Below, piece by piece: positions 59,529-64,000 of a stretch of 64,000 nucleotides of DNA. Every line of letters begins with the position of its first letter. The first letter of the stretch is position 1. The notes beneath the pieces are model-generated. The model saw only the letters and a program-made list of their open reading frames with translations. It made no database searches and was not told the origin of the DNA. Both the position numbers and the translations under genes were made by a program. Origin of the DNA: Syncephalis fuscata (Eukaryota; Zoopagomycota; Zoopagomycetes; Zoopagales; Piptocephalidaceae); NCBI GenBank assembly GCA_025786725.1, contig JAHLTZ010000021.1, positions 310,001 through 374,000 of the forward strand. Reading direction: 5' to 3'.

Positions 59529-61077
59529 TTGCCAAGCAAATATTCAATAAAGAATTAGCTTGATTCATGTAAATCTATTTTAATCAAGTGACTGTATTTA
59601 ATAATTGAACATTTAATTTGAACAAATGATAATACGTTAATATTTCATGATAAGCAGTGTAATATTCTATATACCAATGAAAATACCACTATATATTGGT
59701 ATAGCTTATTCTGTAATATATTGCTTTAATATAAACAGACACTTTCTATAATGTTACTGGTTATAATAAATATGACATTCTATTATAAATTGTAACAGTT
59801 TAATAGCAAGCATGTTTATTGACGAAGAACCAAACAAATGTTAATAATGTATAATAGCAATAAAATGTTTGCAAAAATGCAATAATAACGATATTAGCAA
59901 AGTATTATTAATTTTAATTGATTATAAATAAATATTAGTATATTACTCCACCTGGACATCACATTAATTACACTATATAGTAGTGTATAAACCATAATTT
60001 ATAACGAAATAGATTTAAAATGATGATGTAATACGTCACTTGATCATTTGACTTGTATTACGCTATTAATATATTATACTTACACTATTTATTTAGTCTG
60101 CTGTCTTATTTGTGTTTATATTATTAGATGGTTATTAAATAGCATATTAATATTGTAAATTTATTCTACGGTATAGTATTTTATATATAGCGAATATATT
60201 TTATTAATAAAACTTTGTTTACTGCTAATTGCATCAATTATGGATTTCAGCTTATTTTACTTATACTCAATTACGCACATTGTAGCTTTATCATTATTTT
60301 TGCTTCATTTTCTTTTATCCATTTGTCTGTCCTATACCATTATATATTTTATTTGGTTATTTATTTATATCAATGTCATCTTATATTGAACTACCAATAT
60401 AAGCATGATATTTGAAAAAAATAGAGATAGTAAAAAAGTAAAGAGAATAGGATATAAGACCATTAAACTTGAAAAAAAGTAGTATTAAGCCTAAATCTTT
60501 TACAACAATGTAATATTCTTACATACATATTTATTACATTCATAACTAACATTTATACTAAAATAATGATTTGTATTAAAAAATACTGTTTTAATATATA
60601 TTGATTTGCTAAAAGGCTTGGTATCTATATTTAACTATAATGCATCATTTGCACATTGATTATTGCTTTGCTTTTAGATGCTTCAGTTCCATTAAATATA
60701 ATAATCCATTTATTACGCTGAAACTTATCCATTATGGTAGACTTAAAACAAGTTGCACGTTTGAAATGTTGCTAATTTGAATCCACTTTCTATTTATACT
60801 TGAACGGTGGTTGTAAGCTACTAATCCAAAAGTTTTATTTTGTTGCAGTGTTCCACGTTTTTATCTATTAATAAAATACTACTTTCTTTATACGTTATGT
60901 TCATTTTAGGCAATATAATGTCTGCATTGCCACCACCTTTTATTGATATGACAATATATGATGTCACCTATAGCGTACAGAACAAAGCATTACAACGCTT
61001 TGTTACACGACCACGTGATTACCTATGCTGCAGTTCTTGGCTTTGGTTTATAATAAATTATTTTTTCTTCCTAATTC
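59529..61077. other. Intergenic, very AT-rich
   Basis: 1.5 kb of very AT-rich DNA. From about 61005 it matches the DNA before arrestin copy 1. No convincing gene or RNA seen. Confidence 0.5.
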
Positions 61078-62707
61078 ATGTCTTTATTTAAACCAACCAG
61101 CATTATCATTTATACAGTGCGATATCAAAATCGAATTTTTATTTTAACAAATAGCATGCTGGGATTACAAATATTTATGAAAGTGGATATTGAGCCCGAA
61201 CGTGGTGGCAGCGACAATAATGGCACATTTTTGCACCCACGCCTGCCGAAGCGTATGATCCAATGCAAAATCATCTACAACAACAAAACGTAAACCAAGC
61301 GTTTCCTTGCCTTCAATTAGAAGAAAGACCAGCTGCGCAAATTAATGACAATGCAAATTATTGTATCTGCCTGGACAAGTAAATTCTTATGCCGCACAGT
61401 CGAGTTCTAATCAGAATCTACAGGCATCGCCCAGGTATCTCGTCAACAATGTGCTGCAGCCTAATCGAGATCCACTAGTGATAGGCATGCTTGGTCGAAC
61501 ACCATCTTATCTTTGTGGCCGTGTGCGTATTTCTTGGAGTGCATCGCATTCGGCAGGCACTGAAGTCAGCCCAAATGGCTCATTGGTTTTCAACTCGTCC
61601 TGCACACCAGTGAAGCTAAAGTTGCACTTTCATGGCCAGTCATATGTGTACGAGGTTCGAAGTAATGGCACTCCTGAGCAAGGCTCTTATCGACACAAAG
61701 CCCATCGCTTCACTATAGTGGATGAGAACTTTGTAATCTGGAATAAGGACAGTGCAAAGGGTGCGTCCAATGCTCATATACGTCCTGTGTATAATCATGA
61801 AACAAAACGTTGCACGCTACTACTGCCATTTCAAATCCGCATTCCAGATGCCATTCCAAATAGCTATAAAACTAAGTTTGGCGAAGTGGAATATTCACTG
61901 AAAGCCAAGCTTACCTATCAAACCAACAACTTTTTCACCAGTCTTAAAGCTAACAGTAAACGTGATGTGACCATAAGACGATGGGCTGACTTTGGACAAT
62001 CAGAGAATAATGTGTCGACCGTATTCCGTGTTATAGGACCCTATGCAGCACGGCTGGGCTACGCGTGTAATATTCAAATCCCACGTTCGTATTATGCCAG
62101 CGGTGATACGGCCCAGATAGATGTATTTGTTGGCCCGGGCCTTACAGATTTATTAACTCCCGAATCAAATAGTAACAATGGAAAAACACAAGCAATCAGT
62201 GGGCTGGCAACGAGCTCTGCGGCAGAACCAAGCGTTAAATTGAAGCGTATATCTGTGCAGTTAACACGGCAAGAGCGTAGTAGCGGTTTTATTGGCAATA
62301 AGAAAAAAACTACAATTACTAAGGTGGACTTTAATGCTCCACCTTACAATCCCATTACAAAAGCATACAATGGTACAATATTTTTTCCAATTCCTCGCAT
62401 CGATGCACCATCTCTTCAGGCGCACAAATTTACTGTTGAGTATGTTTTAAAAGTAAAGCTGGTAATGCGTGGCAAGTCGGACACAAAGGCCAAATTTCCG
62501 ATAACAGCACTATCTGTTACTCGAGACGAGCAATTTATGCCACCAGACACGCAGTATGGCTTACCGTTACATATTCGCAATACAGGCAATCAGTCATCGG
62601 ATGGCAGTAGTAATAGCCAACTTGCATTGCCACCAGCACAACAACCACACAGTCAAGGATGGGATCAGTCATATGTTGAGCCGCCGCCACCTTATTCGTG
62701 TGGTTAA
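61078..62707 (+). CDS. Alpha-arrestin with C-terminal PPxY motif, copy 2 (5' frame breaks)
   Basis: Duplicate of the arrestin at 18092. Here the main part is one open frame of 448 residues (61361-62707) holding both arrestin domains and the C-terminal PPPPY Rsp5-binding motif, including GPYAARLGYACNIQIPRSYY across the site where copy 1 is broken. The N-terminal part is instead interrupted by two missing bases near 61231 and 61358, compared with copy 1. A missing G near 61109 and an extra A near 61129 cancel each other. So each copy is intact where the other is broken. Either both are slightly damaged pseudogenes or both carry assembly indels. Confidence 0.85.
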
Positions 62708-63264
62708 TATTAATATTAATAATTTAAATTATGCTAATACATCAATGAATTTAATCAGTGCAATGTTATTGAGTTTACTATATCGCGGCTATGATTTAAG
62801 CAACTAATAGGCAAATTTGCAAATGCATTACAGTTATGCTAAAAAGCTGTAAAACTCACATATTTTGTATAAGCATTGTATCTTTGTTTATTTACTTATT
62901 TGCTACAATTGTTTAGATAACCAAGTATGCAATCTATGCTGATTTAAAATACACTGCATTATTCTAAAGTAATTGTTTGACTAATAGTATAGTTTACAGT
63001 GTATGTTTATTATGTAAATACATCATTGTTGCCTTTAGTTTACTCTGCCATTTCATTATTACAGATTCTAATGGAAAGTATCAAACGATGTGTTTAACAT
63101 ATTTGCTATATTCAAATACAATCTACAAATGATTATTTATACTAGTTTCAATACAATGCTGAATATAATGTAGCAACACACGTTGTTACACGACAGCACC
63201 CATATATACGCGGCATAGGTCACATTGATTGCTGTTTGTTCTTTGTTCTATTTAGTCATTTAGT
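62708..63264. promoter_or_regulatory. Conserved upstream module of F-box copy 7
   Basis: Matches 19723-20276 throughout, and from about 62899 also the upstream modules of copies 2-5. Noncoding. Confidence 0.65.
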
Positions 63265-64000
63265 ATGCAGCATATCCCTGTACCTGTTGTTGAGCGACTT
63301 GCGGTGTTTGCCGACGACAAGTCGCTGGTGCTGTTTGCGTCGTGTTCTCAGTGGCTGTGGCAGTGTGTTGGTATACAGCAGCGTGTATGGCGACAGCGAT
63401 ATATACAGCACTACACGTTTAAAGACGACGACGAAGTACAGTGGCTGTCGTGGTACGTACGCACACTGCGAGTGTCTGGCGCACTGGCAACAACAAGCAA
63501 CACGGCGATTGATGTCACCCAGCTGAATGACCATGATATCAACTGGTTCCGTGCGTTCTGCCATCGACGTGCCACCAGTGCCAACTGGCTACGAGACAGG
63601 CCATATCCAATATATGACATAGTCGAGGATACATCGGACAGTGATCAGGTTATAGTATTGCAGCGTATAAGCAATAATAGTCGTATATTGGGAGAATGTG
63701 GTATTATTGAGCAATGCCAACCAATAGGAAAACCAAAACACCAGCAATTCTGGCGCTTACGCAAAGTATGCTGTGATGGATTTGATCCAACAATTAATGT
63801 GGAGCAATTTTTAGTATCAGACAAATTTGTCGTAGCTGTTTTTGAACAAGTGGATAGCAATTTTAGTACTTTCAAGACACCATACAATGTTCTTATCTGG
63901 CCAATACATCGAGTATCAACAATACAGCCATATTCTGCTCCTTATTTATGTAACAATGAAATGTCTATTCGCGGCCGCTGGTTGTTATTTAATCATACTA
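63265..64000 (+). CDS. F-box-like protein, family copy 7, cut by the right edge
   Basis: Frame open from 63265 to the window end. The F-box and conserved part match the other copies, with a few changes (an Ala-to-Thr in the SGALA motif, two changes around PTINVEQF). The segment after FLVSDKF is its own version: VVAVFEQVDSNFSTFKTPYN, different from every other copy. The 3' half lies outside the window. Confidence 0.85.
   Translation, partial: MQHIPVPVVERLAVFADDKSLVLFASCSQWLWQCVGIQQRVWRQRYIQHYTFKDDDEVQWLSWYVRTLRVSGALATTSNTAIDVTQLNDHDINWFRAFCHRRATSANWLRDRPYPIYDIVEDTSDSDQVIVLQRISNNSRILGECGIIEQCQPIGKPKHQQFWRLRKVCCDGFDPTINVEQFLVSDKFVVAVFEQVDSNFSTFKTPYNVLIWPIHRVSTIQPYSAPYLCNNEMSIRGRWLLFNHT

Larger units (their letters stand above)
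61005..63268 (+). repeat. Segmental duplication, copy 2 (arrestin plus F-box upstream DNA)
   Basis: Counterpart of 18015-20280, nearly identical with a small number of substitutions and single-base length differences. Continues into F-box copy 7. Confidence 0.85.

Noticed and set aside
60215..60415. Hydrophobic ORF in AT-rich intergenic DNA
   Set aside because: Phe/Ile/Leu-rich translation is typical of AT-rich noncoding DNA; no homologue recognised.

Overview
This 64 kb window is from a compact, AT-rich nuclear genome whose genes are split by many short introns (about 30-100 nt, GT..AG, often GTAAGT at the 5' end). The protein set is eukaryotic and fits a fungus: a Spa2-like polarity protein with Spa2-homology repeats, a Rav1-like V-ATPase assembly factor, an i-AAA protease, MIC60, a PPxY alpha-arrestin and a secreted protein with Kex2-type KR sites. 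The intron density and sequence character suggest an early-diverging lineage, possibly zoopagomycete-like; that placement is inference.

Layout. 1-1657: coiled-coil gene running off the left edge (minus). 2384-3446: RecA/RAD51-like protein without a Walker A motif (minus). 3630-4450: RanBP1/Yrb1 (minus). 5139-8477: Yme1/FtsH protease (minus). 8865-10035: Tc1/mariner-type element remnant. 10132-14454: CTR9 (minus). 14784-16571: AP-2 mu (plus). 17158-17619: barwin/expansin-like secreted protein (plus). 18092-19722: alpha-arrestin copy 1 (plus). 20277-27801: four tandem F-box-like genes (plus). 28390-29275: RPA1 C-terminus-like OB-fold gene (plus), tail to tail with a seven-exon MGMT gene (30267-29414, minus). 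31167-32153: second copy of the element. 32307-36984: SMC2 (plus). 37085-37722: mitochondrial GatC (plus). 37819-39030: YEATS protein Yaf9 (plus). 39070-41978: Spa2-like (minus). 43306-46852: two more F-box-like genes (minus). 47212-48226: damaged, weakly kinase-like gene (minus). 48738-50441: epsin (minus). 51177-56108: Rav1/DMXL (plus). 56250-57909: MIC60 (minus). 58339-58810: BolA/Fra2 (plus). 59038-59528: cyclophilin (plus). 61078-62707: alpha-arrestin copy 2 (plus). 63265-end: seventh F-box-like gene, cut by the right edge.

The accessory interest lies in the seven-member, intronless F-box family. All copies share a nearly identical, GC-richer 5' module (about 350 bp of upstream DNA plus about 190 codons holding the F-box) joined to a divergent, mosaic 3' half that looks like a beta-propeller. 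Distant copies on opposite strands share 3' blocks, and one copy (26209-27801) switches abruptly to a strongly diverged 3' half. The arrestin gene is duplicated together with an F-box copy (18.0-20.3 kb and 61.0-63.3 kb). This looks like a diversifying ubiquitin-adaptor family shaped by ectopic gene conversion.

A second theme concerns sequence quality. Several strongly conserved genes (AP-2 mu, Yaf9, MIC60, cyclophilin with four) and several family copies are interrupted only by isolated missing bases, and adding one base per site gives whole-codon genes of normal length. This points to uncorrected indel errors in the assembly rather than decay, although the F-box and arrestin copies could include real pseudogenes.
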